A DNA stretch of 50,418 nt from Planctomycetota bacterium (GCA_019636245.1 JAHBXX010000033.1:1-50418), one strand, 5' to 3'. Shown: positions 26,707-35,286, numbered from the stretch's first letter. The notes: generated from the letters alone by a model not told the origin. Numbers and translations are program-made.

Positions 26707-28899
26707 ATGCTGCACCTGTTCTCCTTCGTGCTGTTCTCGTTGCCGCAGGAACCGACCGTGCTCGCCGAACGCGTGCGCCACCACGCCGAGTCCGGCGTCA
26801 CCGTGCACGAGCGGCGCGTGCTCGACGCCGCCTCGGGCCGCGTGCTGCGCGTCGCCACCGACGCGCATGGCGTGCCGGTGGACCCGGCGGTGGTGGCGCG
26901 CGCCGCGCTGGCCAGCCGCGATGCGCGGAACGGCAAGCTGCACCCGGACCTCGTCGAACGGCTGGCGTCGGGCGAGGCGCACGAGGTCGCCTTCTGGTTG
27001 CAGCGTCCGGCGGCGATGCCCGATCTGCGCGGCCTGATCGACGCCGAGCGTCGCGCCGGTGCGACTGCCGAGGACGCGCGGCGCGCGGCGATGGCCGTCG
27101 CCGGCGCCGCCGTGGCCCCGGGCAACGCCGCGTTCGCGGCGGCCGCCCGCGCCGCCGGCGCGGCGGTCGTGCACGTCGACCCGATCACGCCGATCGTGTT
27201 CGTGCGCGCCGATGCGGCGACGATCCGCGCGCTGGCGCTGCGGGCGGAGGTCGACCTGGCCTACTGGTCGTCGCCGACCTGGGAGCACGAGGGCGCCACC
27301 GCCGGCGCGGCACCCGAAGCGGTGCAGTTCTGGAACGAGTGGGCCAGCAAGACCGCGCGCACGGATGCCGTGCACCGCCGCGGCATCACCGGCGTCGGCG
27401 TGAAGGTGCTGGTCAACGACACAGCGCAGGTGGTCGGCACGAATCCGCACCTGCCGCCGGTCGTGGTCGGCAACTCGGCGTCGGTCGCCGCGCACGCGAC
27501 CGCCGTGGCCGGGATCCTCGCCAGCCGCCAGACGCCACACACGGGGGCCGCGCCGGGCCTGCAGCAGATCTACAGCTACGGCGGCGGCGGCGACGTCACG
27601 GCGCCGCAGGCGTGGGCCTGGGGCATGGCGCAGGGCATCAGCTTCGGCAACTGCTCGTGGTGGAACGGCCAGAAGGGGCAGATCCGGTTCCTCGACCGCT
27701 ACTTCGACTACATCATCCGCCACTTCGCCGTGATGCTGTTCAAGTCGGCGGGCAACCAGGGCGGCAGCGACGGCGGCATCACGACGCCCGGCTGCGGCTA
27801 CAACATGATCGCATCGGGCAACGCGACCGATCAGAACGACCACGACTGGAGCGGCGACGCGATGTCGCCGTCGTCGAGCTGGGTGAACCCGATCGAGGGC
27901 CACGACAAGCCCGAGGTCACGGCGTGCGGCACGTCGATCACGACCACGACCACGAGTTCGCCGTGGATCGGCGCGCAGGGTTCGGGCACGTCGTACGCCT
28001 CGCCGGTGACGTGCGGCGTGGCCGCACTGCTGGCCGAGACCTCCCCCGCCCTGCAGGCGCAGCCCGAGGCCGTGCGCGCGCTGCTGATGGCGGGCGCGTT
28101 CCACAACATCGAGGGCGCGGCGGTCCTCAGCGATCGCGACGGCGTCGGCCACATCGACGCGTCGGCCTCGCAGTCGGCGCTGGCCAACGGCCAGCTGCAC
28201 ACGGCGACGCTGACGCCGGCCTCCTTCGTCGGCGGCGTCTACGAGGTCACGGTGCCGCTGGTGCGGCACGACGAGACGCGCCTGTGCGCGGTGTGGTTCT
28301 CGCTGGCGGACTCGAGCTACGCGACCGATGTGCTGCAGATGGACCTCGACCTGACGGTCTGGCTCGGCCCGACCCTGGTGGCGAGTTCGGCCAGCATCAC
28401 GAACCCGTTCGAGATCGTGCAGTTCGTGCCGCCCGCCACCGGCGACTACACCGTGCGCCTGCACCGCCAGCAGTTCCTCGGTGCCAGCGAGCCGTTTGCG
28501 CTGGCGTGGGTGACGCGCCGCAACGGCGCCACCAACGAGGTGCGGTTCGGCGGCGTGCAGGCGCCGGGCGGCACGGTGACGTTCGAGTTCCTCGATCCGT
28601 ACCACCCGGGCGCCGCCTACCTGGCCGCCCTGGCGCTGACCGGCGCGCCGGCCACCGTACCGGTCGGTCCGCGGCACGTGTTCGAGTTCGGGTTCGACGT
28701 CGTCACCGAGTGGAGCCTGTCGCTGCCCGGCTTCGCCGGCGTCTACGACGGGACGGGGCGCGCGGCGGCGGCGCTGACGCTGCCGGATTTCCCGTGGCTG
28801 AGCGGCTGGCCGGTGCACTGCGCCGTGCTGTCATGGGACGCCTCGGCGCCGAGCGAGGTCGAGACGACCTCGCCGACCGCGACCTTCGTGATCCAGTGA
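26707..28899 (+). CDS. Secreted subtilisin-like serine protease (S8)
   Basis: A 730-residue exported protease. The ATG at 26707 gives a short hydrophobic N-terminus (MLHLFSFVLFSL) that could be a signal peptide; an upstream in-frame codon would add arginine-rich residues. A propeptide-like region spans to about 220. Catalytic triad candidates: D in 'VGVKVLVNDTAQ', H in 'VAAHATAVAGILAS', and S in 'GSGTSYASPVTCGVAALLAE'. 'LFKSAGNQGG' carries the oxyanion asparagine. A C-terminal beta-rich domain of about 230 residues resembles pre-peptidase/CUB-like modules ('LDLTVWLGPTLVASSASITN'). The spacing between D and H is normal. Probably extracellular. Confidence 0.85.
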   Translation: MLHLFSFVLFSLPQEPTVLAERVRHHAESGVTVHERRVLDAASGRVLRVATDAHGVPVDPAVVARAALASRDARNGKLHPDLVERLASGEAHEVAFWLQRPAAMPDLRGLIDAERRAGATAEDARRAAMAVAGAAVAPGNAAFAAAARAAGAAVVHVDPITPIVFVRADAATIRALALRAEVDLAYWSSPTWEHEGATAGAAPEAVQFWNEWASKTARTDAVHRRGITGVGVKVLVNDTAQVVGTNPHLPPVVVGNSASVAAHATAVAGILASRQTPHTGAAPGLQQIYSYGGGGDVTAPQAWAWGMAQGISFGNCSWWNGQKGQIRFLDRYFDYIIRHFAVMLFKSAGNQGGSDGGITTPGCGYNMIASGNATDQNDHDWSGDAMSPSSSWVNPIEGHDKPEVTACGTSITTTTTSSPWIGAQGSGTSYASPVTCGVAALLAETSPALQAQPEAVRALLMAGAFHNIEGAAVLSDRDGVGHIDASASQSALANGQLHTATLTPASFVGGVYEVTVPLVRHDETRLCAVWFSLADSSYATDVLQMDLDLTVWLGPTLVASSASITNPFEIVQFVPPATGDYTVRLHRQQFLGASEPFALAWVTRRNGATNEVRFGGVQAPGGTVTFEFLDPYHPGAAYLAALALTGAPATVPVGPRHVFEFGFDVVTEWSLSLPGFAGVYDGTGRAAAALTLPDFPWLSGWPVHCAVLSWDASAPSEVETTSPTATFVIQ

Positions 28900-28957
28900 T
28901 CGCCCGCCCGCTGGCCAGTGCATCGGGCCGGAGCCCGGGCTAGCTTCTGCGCCTCCC

Positions 28958-30454
28958 ATGCCGCCCATCCGACGCATCCTCGTGGCCAACCGCGGCGAGA
29001 TCGCGCTGCGCGTGATCCGCACCGCCCAGGAGATGGGCATCGAGACGGTGGCGGTCTACAGCGACGCCGACCGCGCCGCGCTGCACGTGCGCCGCGCCAA
29101 CCAGGCGGTGCACCTCGGCGGCAGCAAGCCGGCGCAGAGCTACCTCGACATCGGCAAGGTCGTCGACGCGGCGAAGAGCACCGGCTGCGACGCGCTGCAC
29201 CCCGGCTACGGCTTCCTCAGCGAGAACGAGGACGCGGCGCAGGCCTGCATCGATGCGGGCATCGAGTTCCTCGGCCCGCCGCCGAAGGCCATCGCCGCCA
29301 TGGGCGACAAGGTCGAGGCGCGCAAGATCGCGCAGCAGGCCGGCGTGCCGCTGGTGCCCGGCCTGCAGGAGGACGTCGACGAGGCACGGCTCGCCGCGGC
29401 GGCCAGGCAGGTCGGCTACCCGGTGATGCTGAAGGCGGCGGCCGGCGGCGGCGGCAAGGGCATCCGCATCGTGCGCGACGAGAAGGGGCTGCTCGAGGCG
29501 TTCCACATGGCGCGCGCCGAGGCCAAGGGCGCGTTCGGCGACGACCGCGTCTACCTGGAGAAGTTCGTGACCAGGCCGCGCCACGTCGAGATCCAGGTGA
29601 TGGCCGACAAGCACGGCAACGTCGTCTACTACGGCGAACGCGAGTGCTCGGTGCAGCGCCGGCACCAGAAGCTGGTCGAGGAGTCGCCGTGCGTCGCGCT
29701 GTCGCCGGCGCTGCGCGAGCAGATGGGCAAGGCCGCGTGCGATCTGGCGCGCGCCGTCGGCTACCAAGGCGCCGGCACCGTCGAGTTCCTCTACTCCGAG
29801 GGCAGGTTCTACTTCCTGGAGATGAACACGCGGCTGCAGGTCGAGCACCCGGTGACCGAGATGCGGTTCGGGGTCGACCTGGTGCGCGAGCAGATCCGGG
29901 TGGGCCAGGGCGAGACGGTGGCGCCGGTGCCGGAGCCGCGCGGCCACGCGATCGAGGTGCGCGTCAACGCCGAGGATCCGAACACCTACTTCCCGTCGCT
30001 CGGCCGCATCGCCCGGATCAACCTGCCCGGCGGGCCCGGCGTGCGGCTCGACAGCGCGCTCTACCGCGGCATGGAGGTGACGCCGTTCTACGACAGCATG
30101 CTGGCCAAGCTGGTCGTGCACGGCGCCGACCGCGAGCAGGCGATCGCGCGCTGCCAGCGCACGCTGCGTGAGCTGCGCATCGTCGGCGTGTCGACGTCGC
30201 TGCCGGTCGCGCTGCGCACGTTGCAGAGCGCCGAGTTCCAGTCCGGCGACTACGACACCGGCATCCTCGAGCGCATCGACAAGAAGGCGTCGAACGTGCC
30301 GCCCGAGCTGGCGATGCTCGCCGCCGCCGCCGCCCGGTTCCTGGCCGCCGAGCGCGCCGGCGCCACCGCCGGCGCCCGCGCCGGCGCCGCGGAGGCGACC
30401 CCGGCCTGGGCGGCGCTCGGCCGCGCCGAGCGCCTGCGGAGGACCAGCCCATGA
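28958..30454 (+). CDS. Biotin carboxylase subunit of an acyl-CoA carboxylase
   Basis: ATP-dependent carboxylation of biotin on the carrier protein. 498 residues. N-terminal 'RRILVANRGEIALRVIRTAQ', ATP-grasp glycine loop 'MLKAAAGGGGKGIRIV', 'RHVEIQVMADKHGNVVYYGE', and the active-site 'FLEMNTRLQVEHPVTE' are all intact. The C-terminus carries an Ala-rich extension of about 45 residues beyond the usual end. Its stop overlaps the carrier start (ATGA). With the carboxyltransferase at 14769-16319 it probably forms a propionyl-CoA-type carboxylase split over two loci. A TAGCTT hexamer lies at 28941-28946. Confidence 0.92.
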   Translation: MPPIRRILVANRGEIALRVIRTAQEMGIETVAVYSDADRAALHVRRANQAVHLGGSKPAQSYLDIGKVVDAAKSTGCDALHPGYGFLSENEDAAQACIDAGIEFLGPPPKAIAAMGDKVEARKIAQQAGVPLVPGLQEDVDEARLAAAARQVGYPVMLKAAAGGGGKGIRIVRDEKGLLEAFHMARAEAKGAFGDDRVYLEKFVTRPRHVEIQVMADKHGNVVYYGERECSVQRRHQKLVEESPCVALSPALREQMGKAACDLARAVGYQGAGTVEFLYSEGRFYFLEMNTRLQVEHPVTEMRFGVDLVREQIRVGQGETVAPVPEPRGHAIEVRVNAEDPNTYFPSLGRIARINLPGGPGVRLDSALYRGMEVTPFYDSMLAKLVVHGADREQAIARCQRTLRELRIVGVSTSLPVALRTLQSAEFQSGDYDTGILERIDKKASNVPPELAMLAAAAARFLAAERAGATAGARAGAAEATPAWAALGRAERLRRTSP

Positions 30455-30951
30455 AGTACCTGACGCGCCTCTTCGGCGAGGAACGGGAGTTCACGATCGA
30501 GCGGCACGGCCACCAGCTGGTGGCGCGCTGCGGCGACCGCGCCTACGCGCTCGACGTCGCCCCGGTCGGCGACGGCGACACCTTCTCGCTGCTGGTCGAC
30601 GGCAGCAGCTACGACGTCGTCGCCGACGTGCAGCGCGAACAGGTCCTGCTGCAGATGGTCGGCGAGGCGTTCGCGGTGCACGTCGAGGACGAGCGCGAGC
30701 GCGCCGCGCACGCGGTCGCCGGCCACAAGCAGGGCGGCCGCCGCGAGCTGCGCGCGGCGATGCCGGGCATCGTCGTCGACATCAAGGTCGCCGAGGGCGA
30801 CGTCGTCGAGGAAGGGCAGACGCTGGTCGTGCTCGAGGCGATGAAGATGCAGAACCCGCTGGTCGCCGAGGCGCCCGGCAAGGTGGTCAAGGTGCACGGC
30901 CGCAAGGGCGAGCCGGTCGCCGGCGGCGCGCTGCTGGTCGAGCTGGAGTAG
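30451..30951 (+). CDS. Biotin carboxyl carrier protein
   Basis: A 166-residue carrier. The biotin acceptor lysine is in 'VLEAMKMQNPLVAEAPGKV' near residue 132, in a complete biotinyl-lipoyl fold (about 90-166). The first 85 residues are a beta-rich domain ('VDGSSYDVVADVQREQVLLQ') similar to the BT-type linker of single-chain acyl-CoA carboxylases, here on a separate chain. GGAGG eight bases before the ATG and the 4-base overlap with the biotin carboxylase indicate a coupled pair. It is convergent with Rpn copy 2, with a 21-base gap. Confidence 0.9.
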   Translation: MKYLTRLFGEEREFTIERHGHQLVARCGDRAYALDVAPVGDGDTFSLLVDGSSYDVVADVQREQVLLQMVGEAFAVHVEDERERAAHAVAGHKQGGRRELRAAMPGIVVDIKVAEGDVVEEGQTLVVLEAMKMQNPLVAEAPGKVVKVHGRKGEPVAGGALLVELE

Positions 30952-30972
30952 CCGCGGGCGCCGGCGGTCGCT

Positions 30973-31233
30973 TCAGTCGGCGAGCAGTTCGGCGAGGGTC
31001 CGGGCGTCGAGGATGCGGTCGGTCCAGCGGTCGAGATCGGCCAGCGACGCCGTGCGCACCCTGGCGACGACGTCGTCGGCGGGCGGGCCGAAGCGGCGGC
31101 CGATCTGGCGCAGCAAGGCGTCGGCGCGGCCCTCGGTGCGGCCCTCGGTGCGGCCCTTCTCGTGGCCCTCGTTGCGGCCCTCGTTGCGGCCTTCGGCTTT
31201 GCCCTTCTGGTAGGTGCGTTCGAGCGTGCTCAT
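30973..31233 (-). CDS. Putative intragenic RpnS-like antitoxin (copy 2)
   Basis: An 86-residue C-terminal product from the ATG at 31233-31231 with GAGGA at 31245-31241 and the same 7-base spacer as in copy 1. Six EGRx-type repeats follow MSTLERTYQKGKA. Because its repeat tract and tail differ from copy 1, it could pair selectively with its own nuclease. Expression is inferred. Confidence 0.5.
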   Translation of the reverse strand: MSTLERTYQKGKAEGRNEGRNEGHEKGRTEGRTEGRADALLRQIGRRFGPPADDVVARVRTASLADLDRWTDRILDARTLAELLAD

Positions 31234-31998
31234 GATCGTGTCCTCGGGTCGTCGCAGGATGCGGGCGAACGCCTCGCTGAGGTCGGCCGCGGGCACCTCG
31301 CTCGCGGCGAGAGCATACCAGCCGATCGCCTCGATGGCGTCGCGCCCGCCGGGCGGGTCGTCGCTGCGGTCGACGGCGCGCAGCAGGTCCTGCCAGCGGT
31401 CGAACGCGGCGAGCACCTGGTCGGGCAAGCGACGCGGCAGGCCGTGCAGGCACAAGAGCCCGAGCTGCGCGAACGGCGTCAGCGCTGGCCGCCATGGTTC
31501 GCGCTCGGGCTCGGCGGCGAGGTCGTCGCCGACGAACGCGAGCTGCGGTTGCAGTGCCGCCAGCGCACTGGCGGCGGCCGCCGGCAACGCGGCGAGGTGG
31601 GGGTGCGGCGCCGGTGCGGGCAGCGGTGCGGTGCCGTGGTGCAGGACCACGGGCACGACCAGCGGTGGAACGCCGCGGCCGCGGCGCGCGAACGCGCGGC
31701 GCAGGTGCACGACGTAGCGCAGCAGCTGGCCGTGCAGGTCGGCGTCGGCGTCGTGCTTGTGCTCGACCACCAGCACGAGGTCGCAAGCACCCGCCAGCCG
31801 GGCCGTGAACACGAGGTCGGCCTCCTGCCGGCGCAGGTGCATGCCGTGCGCCGCCGCGGGTGCCGGCGCGAGCGTGCGCCACGCGATCACCGCGCCGACC
31901 GGTGCTGGCAGCAGGCTTCGCAGCCAGCTCGCGGCGTGCACCGCGTGGCGGAACACGGCGCGGAACAGCGCATCGTGCGGCGCCTCGAGCATGCCCAT
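30973..31998 (-). CDS. Rpn family recombination-promoting nuclease, copy 2
   Basis: A 341-residue paralogue of the gene at 17425-18462. The nuclease body (residues 1 to about 270) reads as identical at protein and DNA level. The C-terminal part differs: six repeats (EGRN-EGRN-EGHE-KGRT-EGRT-EGRA) instead of seven, and substitutions such as 'ALLRQIGRRFGPPADD' and 'VRTASLADLDRWTDRILDAR'. So the nuclease half is homogenised while the putative antitoxin half has drifted. Same catalytic residues as copy 1. It sits alone between the biotin carrier gene and a TPR-type gene. Confidence 0.8.
   Translation of the reverse strand: MGMLEAPHDALFRAVFRHAVHAASWLRSLLPAPVGAVIAWRTLAPAPAAAHGMHLRRQEADLVFTARLAGACDLVLVVEHKHDADADLHGQLLRYVVHLRRAFARRGRGVPPLVVPVVLHHGTAPLPAPAPHPHLAALPAAAASALAALQPQLAFVGDDLAAEPEREPWRPALTPFAQLGLLCLHGLPRRLPDQVLAAFDRWQDLLRAVDRSDDPPGGRDAIEAIGWYALAASEVPAADLSEAFARILRRPEDTIMSTLERTYQKGKAEGRNEGRNEGHEKGRTEGRTEGRADALLRQIGRRFGPPADDVVARVRTASLADLDRWTDRILDARTLAELLAD
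31123..31194 (-). repeat. 12-bp tandem repeats encoding EGRx (six copies)
   Basis: Six units; the third and fourth read EGHE and KGRT. One unit fewer than in copy 1 accounts exactly for the 12-base (4-residue) length difference of the two genes. Confidence 0.85.
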
Positions 31999-32002
31999 GC
32001 CC
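31187..32002 (-). repeat. Long direct repeat, copy 2 (Rpn nuclease body)
   Basis: Counterpart of 17651-18466. The two copies are in the same orientation about 13.5 kb apart and bracket the DGR, dehydrogenase, nhaA, protease and carboxylase genes, so recombination between them would delete that block. Confidence 0.8.
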
Positions 32003-32068
32003 TGGTGGTGGGAGGGCGGCGGAAATCAGGTGGAAAGCAGGCCATCGTCGGGCCGCAACGGCGGCCGG

Positions 32069-32097
32069 GTGACATGACCGGGCCCGCCGCCTAGCCT
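32069..32097 (+). promoter_or_regulatory. Candidate promoter with TAGCCT -10 box
   Basis: GTGACA (32069-32074), a 17-base spacer and TAGCCT (32092-32097), eight bases before the GTG start of the next gene. It is the best-spaced example of a TAGCNT-type hexamer that recurs upstream of several genes in the window. A very short or absent leader is implied. Confidence 0.4.
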
Positions 32098-32104
32098 CGA
32101 CGCC

Positions 32105-32923
32105 GTGGTTCCACGACTGTGCAGGTGGTTGGCATGGACGCCGCTCGCCGCCTGCGCCCTGTCGGCGCCGCCGGCCGAGCAGACGCTGGCGCCGATGGAC
32201 GCGAACCCGACGCCCGCCGCCGAACTCGACGCCCTGGCGGCCGCGGCGCTGGCCGCGGCGCGGGCCGCGCCGGACGACGCCGAGGCGCAACTCACGGCCG
32301 CGGCGCGGCTGTTCGAGGCGGCCGACCTGCGCCTGCAGCAGGCGACCGTGGCCTGGCTCGACGCGCACCCGGACGCCGACCGCGCCACCGTGCTCGCCGC
32401 CGAGGACCGGCTCGGCGCCGACGTGCGTGCGGCGATCGTGTCGCTGTGCACCGACGGCCTCGCCTGCGCCGAGCGCGCCGCGGTGCTGCGGCCCGACGCG
32501 GTCGCGGCACCGCTGCACGTGGGCCTGCACCTGTCGCTGTTGGCCTGGGCGAACGGTCCGGCGCGTTCGCTGTTCGCCGGCTACGGCGGCCGCCTGGTCG
32601 CCGCGATCGACCGCGCGCTCGCGCTCGACGCCGCCTTCGACCACGGCGCGCCGCTCCGCCTGCAGGGGCGCTTCCGCAGCAAGGCGCCGTGGCCGTACGC
32701 CGACCTGCCGGCGGCCGTGCAGGCGCTGGCGCGGGCGGTCCAACTGGCGCCGCTGCCGGTGAGCCTGTTGTTCCACGGCGATGCGCTCGCCGCGGCCGGC
32801 GATGCCCCGGGCGCCGAGGTGCAATGGCGCCGCGCCGCCGCGGCCCCGGCCGACGCGTCGACGCGCTGGTCCGCCGAGTGTATGCGCGAACTGGCGCGTC
32901 GCCGCCTCGCCGCGCAGCCCTGA
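32105..32923 (+). CDS. Exported helical-repeat (TPR/TatT-like) protein
   Basis: A 272-residue protein from a GTG start. The N-terminus 'RLCRWLAWTPLAACALSAPP' looks like a signal peptide with a possible lipobox (LAAC). The remainder is alpha-helical and alanine-rich with TPR-like pairs ('AAELDALAAAALAAARAAPD', 'AIDRALALDAAFDHGAPLRL', 'AVQALARAVQLAPLPVSLLF'). The 'GAPLRLQGRFRSKAPWPYAD' segment recalls TatT, the TPR lipoprotein linked to TRAP transporters, but no TRAP genes are near. Assigned only as a helical-repeat periplasmic protein. Confidence 0.6.
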   Translation: MVPRLCRWLAWTPLAACALSAPPAEQTLAPMDANPTPAAELDALAAAALAAARAAPDDAEAQLTAAARLFEAADLRLQQATVAWLDAHPDADRATVLAAEDRLGADVRAAIVSLCTDGLACAERAAVLRPDAVAAPLHVGLHLSLLAWANGPARSLFAGYGGRLVAAIDRALALDAAFDHGAPLRLQGRFRSKAPWPYADLPAAVQALARAVQLAPLPVSLLFHGDALAAAGDAPGAEVQWRRAAAAPADASTRWSAECMRELARRRLAAQP

Positions 32924-32939
32924 CCGCGCCGCGGCGCGC

Positions 32940-33809
32940 CTACGCCGGCTCGCAGGCGATCGCCAGCGCGAGACGGTGCGCTTCGCCGGCGCCCAGCCGC
33001 ACCGCGTGCTCGCGCACGTTCGCGGTCTCGACGCAGCAGAAGCGCTGCCAGTCGTCCGGCGCCATCTGCGACAGCTTCGCCGTCTTCGCCGGCCAGGGGT
33101 TCCAGACGATCGCCGACCTCGCGTCGCGCGCCAGCAGCGTCACCGTTCGCGCCAGCGCCGGCGAGCGCAGCTCGAGCCGCTCGGGCACGCCCTGGAAGAT
33201 GCGGTCGGTCTCGGCGCGGAACCGCAACGGCTGCGCGCGGTCCCATTGCGCCTCCGGTTCGGCCGCCTGCTCCGTGCACGGCAGCCCCTCGAGGCCGTGC
33301 ACGCTGGCGGTCCGCACGTCGCCGACCACGAAGTAGCTGTGCAGCGCCGCCTCGAACGCGAACGGCTCGCCGCCGGTGTTCTCGACCGTGAGCCCGAGCC
33401 GCAGCTTCGCGCCGAGCACCACCGACAGGCGCAGCCGGAACGAATGCGGCCACATCGCCCGCGTCGCCTCGTCGTCGGTGAGTTCGAGCACGACCTCGGG
33501 CGTGTCGTTGGCGTGCACGAGCGTCCAGGTGCGGTTGCGCGCGAACCCGTGCGCCGGCAGCTTCGGGTCGGTGGCGTGGTCGCCGAACCAGGGGAACACC
33601 AGCGGCACGCCGCCCCGCACCGGCTGGCCGGCCGCGTACTTCGGCTGGCTCGCGGTCCACAGCACCTCGCCGCCCGCGTGCTGCCAGCGCAGCACCTGTG
33701 CGCCGCACAGCGACACCTCGGCGGCGTCCTGCTCGTGCTCGAGCCGCAGCAGCGCCCGGCCGCCTGGATCCTGGGCCCGCTTCACGTTCGCCGGCAATCG
33801 TTCGCTCAT
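32940..33809 (-). CDS. D-hexose-6-phosphate mutarotase (YeaD-like aldose epimerase)
   Basis: A 289-residue beta-sandwich enzyme interconverting alpha and beta anomers of hexose 6-phosphates. The start MSERLPANVK at 33809 is preferred to a codon eight residues upstream. Family marks: 'PKYAAGQPVRGGVPLVFPWF' (substrate-binding R/G pair), 'LPAHGFARNRTWTLV' (catalytic His), 'FEAALHSYFVVGDVR' (second His) and 'VWNPWPAKTAKLSQMAPDDW' with 'FCCVETANV' (catalytic Glu). Complete. It is divergent from the riboswitch-controlled gene. Confidence 0.9.
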   Translation of the reverse strand: MSERLPANVKRAQDPGGRALLRLEHEQDAAEVSLCGAQVLRWQHAGGEVLWTASQPKYAAGQPVRGGVPLVFPWFGDHATDPKLPAHGFARNRTWTLVHANDTPEVVLELTDDEATRAMWPHSFRLRLSVVLGAKLRLGLTVENTGGEPFAFEAALHSYFVVGDVRTASVHGLEGLPCTEQAAEPEAQWDRAQPLRFRAETDRIFQGVPERLELRSPALARTVTLLARDARSAIVWNPWPAKTAKLSQMAPDDWQRFCCVETANVREHAVRLGAGEAHRLALAIACEPA

Positions 33810-33854
33810 GGCGTGGATTGGAGCGCGGAGCACGTTTGCTTTCCGCAGCGCCGG

Positions 33855-34015
33855 TCGCTACAGGTGGCCGCGTTCCCCGCGGGGAAGTCCGGTGCGAAGC
33901 CGGCGCTGTCCCGCAGCTGTGACCGAGGACGAACGCGATCGAGACCACTGGTGCTGCCGTGTCGGCCGCGCCGGGAAGGGATCGCCAGTAGGACGATTCG
34001 GGAGCCAGAACATCC
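33855..34015 (+). promoter_or_regulatory. Cobalamin riboswitch
   Basis: Conserved aptamer parts are readable in order: CAGGTGGCC (33861-33869), GGGGAAG then CCGGTGCGAAGCCGG (33889-33903), GCGCTGTC, the B12 box CCGCAGCTGTGAC (33911-33923), a variable P7-P10 region, and GGGAGCCAGAAC near 34000-34010 closing the aptamer. It precedes, on the same strand, the secreted protein at 34083. By family knowledge it should turn expression off when adenosyl- or methylcobalamin is abundant. Confidence 0.88.
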
Positions 34016-34019
34016 GCGT

Positions 34020-34050
34020 GGAACCGGCGCCGAGAGGGCGCCGCGGTTCC
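34020..34050 (+). terminator. Riboswitch expression-platform hairpin
   Basis: GGAACCG...GGCGCC pairs with GGCGCC..CGGTTCC across a short loop (34020-34050), directly after the aptamer and 32 bases before the ATG. It is likely the terminator or sequestering stem controlled by ligand binding. Confidence 0.6.
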
Positions 34051-34082
34051 TCCCGTGCCGGCGCGAACGACGCCGAACGAAC

Positions 34083-35099
34083 ATGCACCCGATCCGCGCT
34101 CGTTGCGTGGCCGCCGCCCTGCTGGGCGTGACGGCCGTCTCTCCCTCCCTGGCCGCCCAGAGCGTCTTCGCGACGCACGTGGTCGCCTTCGACACCAACG
34201 GCGGCGCCGGCGGCGGCACCTTCGCGCCGGCCAACGCGCTCGGTGCGCCCACGGGCGCGCTCGGCGTGCACTCGCTCGGCGCCGGCGGCTTCCTGACGCT
34301 CGGCTTCGCCGTGCCGATCGCCGACGGGCCCGGCGCCGACTTCCTGGTCGGCGAGAACCCGTTCCTGCTGCAGAACACGTTCTTCGCCAGCTACGCCGAG
34401 GTCGTGTTCGTCGAGGTCAGCAGCGACGGGGTGCACTTCGCCCGCTTTCCCGCGCGCTACTTCGGCGCGCCGGCCTCGCCGGGGCCGTTCGGCAGCTCCG
34501 CCGTCGGCACCTACGGCGGGTTGGCCGGGCAGCACCCGGTGCTGGCGACCCAGCCGGGCGTCGACGCGCAGGACGTCGTCGAGGCCGGCGGCGATGCGTT
34601 CGACCTCGCCGACCTGGCCGGGCACCCGCTGGTGGTCGGCGGGCTCGTCGACCTCGCGGCGATCACGCAGGTGCGGCTCGTCGACGTCGTCGACGGTCAG
34701 GCGCTCGACGCGGTCGGCACGGTGATCCACGACGCGGGCCTCGGCAGCGCCGACATCGACGCGGTGACGGCGATCCACCGGCAGGGCGAGGTCGCGGCGA
34801 ACGGACCGCGGGTGGACCTGACGATCGCGGTCGACGGTTCGATCGTGGTGCGCATCGAGGATCCGGACGGCTGGCAGGACCTCGATCCGGCATCGCTGCG
34901 CGCGGCGCTGTTCGGGGTGCCGCTGGCGGCCGGCGACGTGATCGGCACGTTCTTCCAGGTGCAATCGGCGGACGCGACGGGGTTCACGCTGGTGCAGCCG
35001 TTCCCGCTGCCGCCGGAGCTGCTGTTCTCGCTGTCGTTCTCGGTCAAGGACCTGGCGGGGCATCGCTCGGGCGCGCAGCGGGTGCGGCCGACGAGCTAG
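34083..35099 (+). CDS. Cobalamin-riboswitch-controlled secreted cell-surface protein
   Basis: A 338-residue exported protein. MHPIRARCVAAALLGVTAVSPSLAAQS is a signal peptide with cleavage near AQS. The mature protein is beta-rich: 'ALGAPTGALGVHSLGAGGFL' then 'GPGADFLVGENPFLLQNTFF' and 'AEVVFVEVSSDGVHFARFPA', a module seen in surface proteins annotated near B12 riboswitches. It contains no transmembrane anchor and no TonB box that I can see. The B12 control suggests a role in capturing or processing corrinoids, or an enzyme replaced when B12 is scarce; this is inference. Its end overlaps the convergent CWC gene. Confidence 0.75.
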   Translation: MHPIRARCVAAALLGVTAVSPSLAAQSVFATHVVAFDTNGGAGGGTFAPANALGAPTGALGVHSLGAGGFLTLGFAVPIADGPGADFLVGENPFLLQNTFFASYAEVVFVEVSSDGVHFARFPARYFGAPASPGPFGSSAVGTYGGLAGQHPVLATQPGVDAQDVVEAGGDAFDLADLAGHPLVVGGLVDLAAITQVRLVDVVDGQALDAVGTVIHDAGLGSADIDAVTAIHRQGEVAANGPRVDLTIAVDGSIVVRIEDPDGWQDLDPASLRAALFGVPLAAGDVIGTFFQVQSADATGFTLVQPFPLPPELLFSLSFSVKDLAGHRSGAQRVRPTS

Positions 35100-35286
35100 G
35101 AGCGCCGGTGGCGCAGGTGCGGCAGAGGCAGGCGCGACCGCGCGCCGCCTCGGGCACGCGCGCGAGCGCGGCGGGGGCGATGGTCGCCGCCGCGCACCAG
35201 CATGGCGTGCTGCTGCCGGCGGCCATCGCGCAGGCGTTCGGGCCGCCGCACAGGGGACAGCGACGCGCATCGCAGAGGGCGTCCAT
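35044..35286 (-). CDS. Cysteine-rich CWC-family small protein
   Basis: An 80-residue protein with the CWC pattern: 'CPLCGGPNACAMA' followed by 'TPCWC' and a later C-L-C-R-T-C, which together could bind one or two zinc ions. The start MDALCDARRC at 35286 is chosen because the motif follows directly and the upstream frame is compositionally different. Its last 56 bases overlap the 3' end of the cobalamin-controlled gene on the other strand. The family function is unknown. Confidence 0.7.
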   Translation of the reverse strand: MDALCDARRCPLCGGPNACAMAAGSSTPCWCAAATIAPAALARVPEAARGRACLCRTCATGAPSSSAAPAARPSDAPPGP

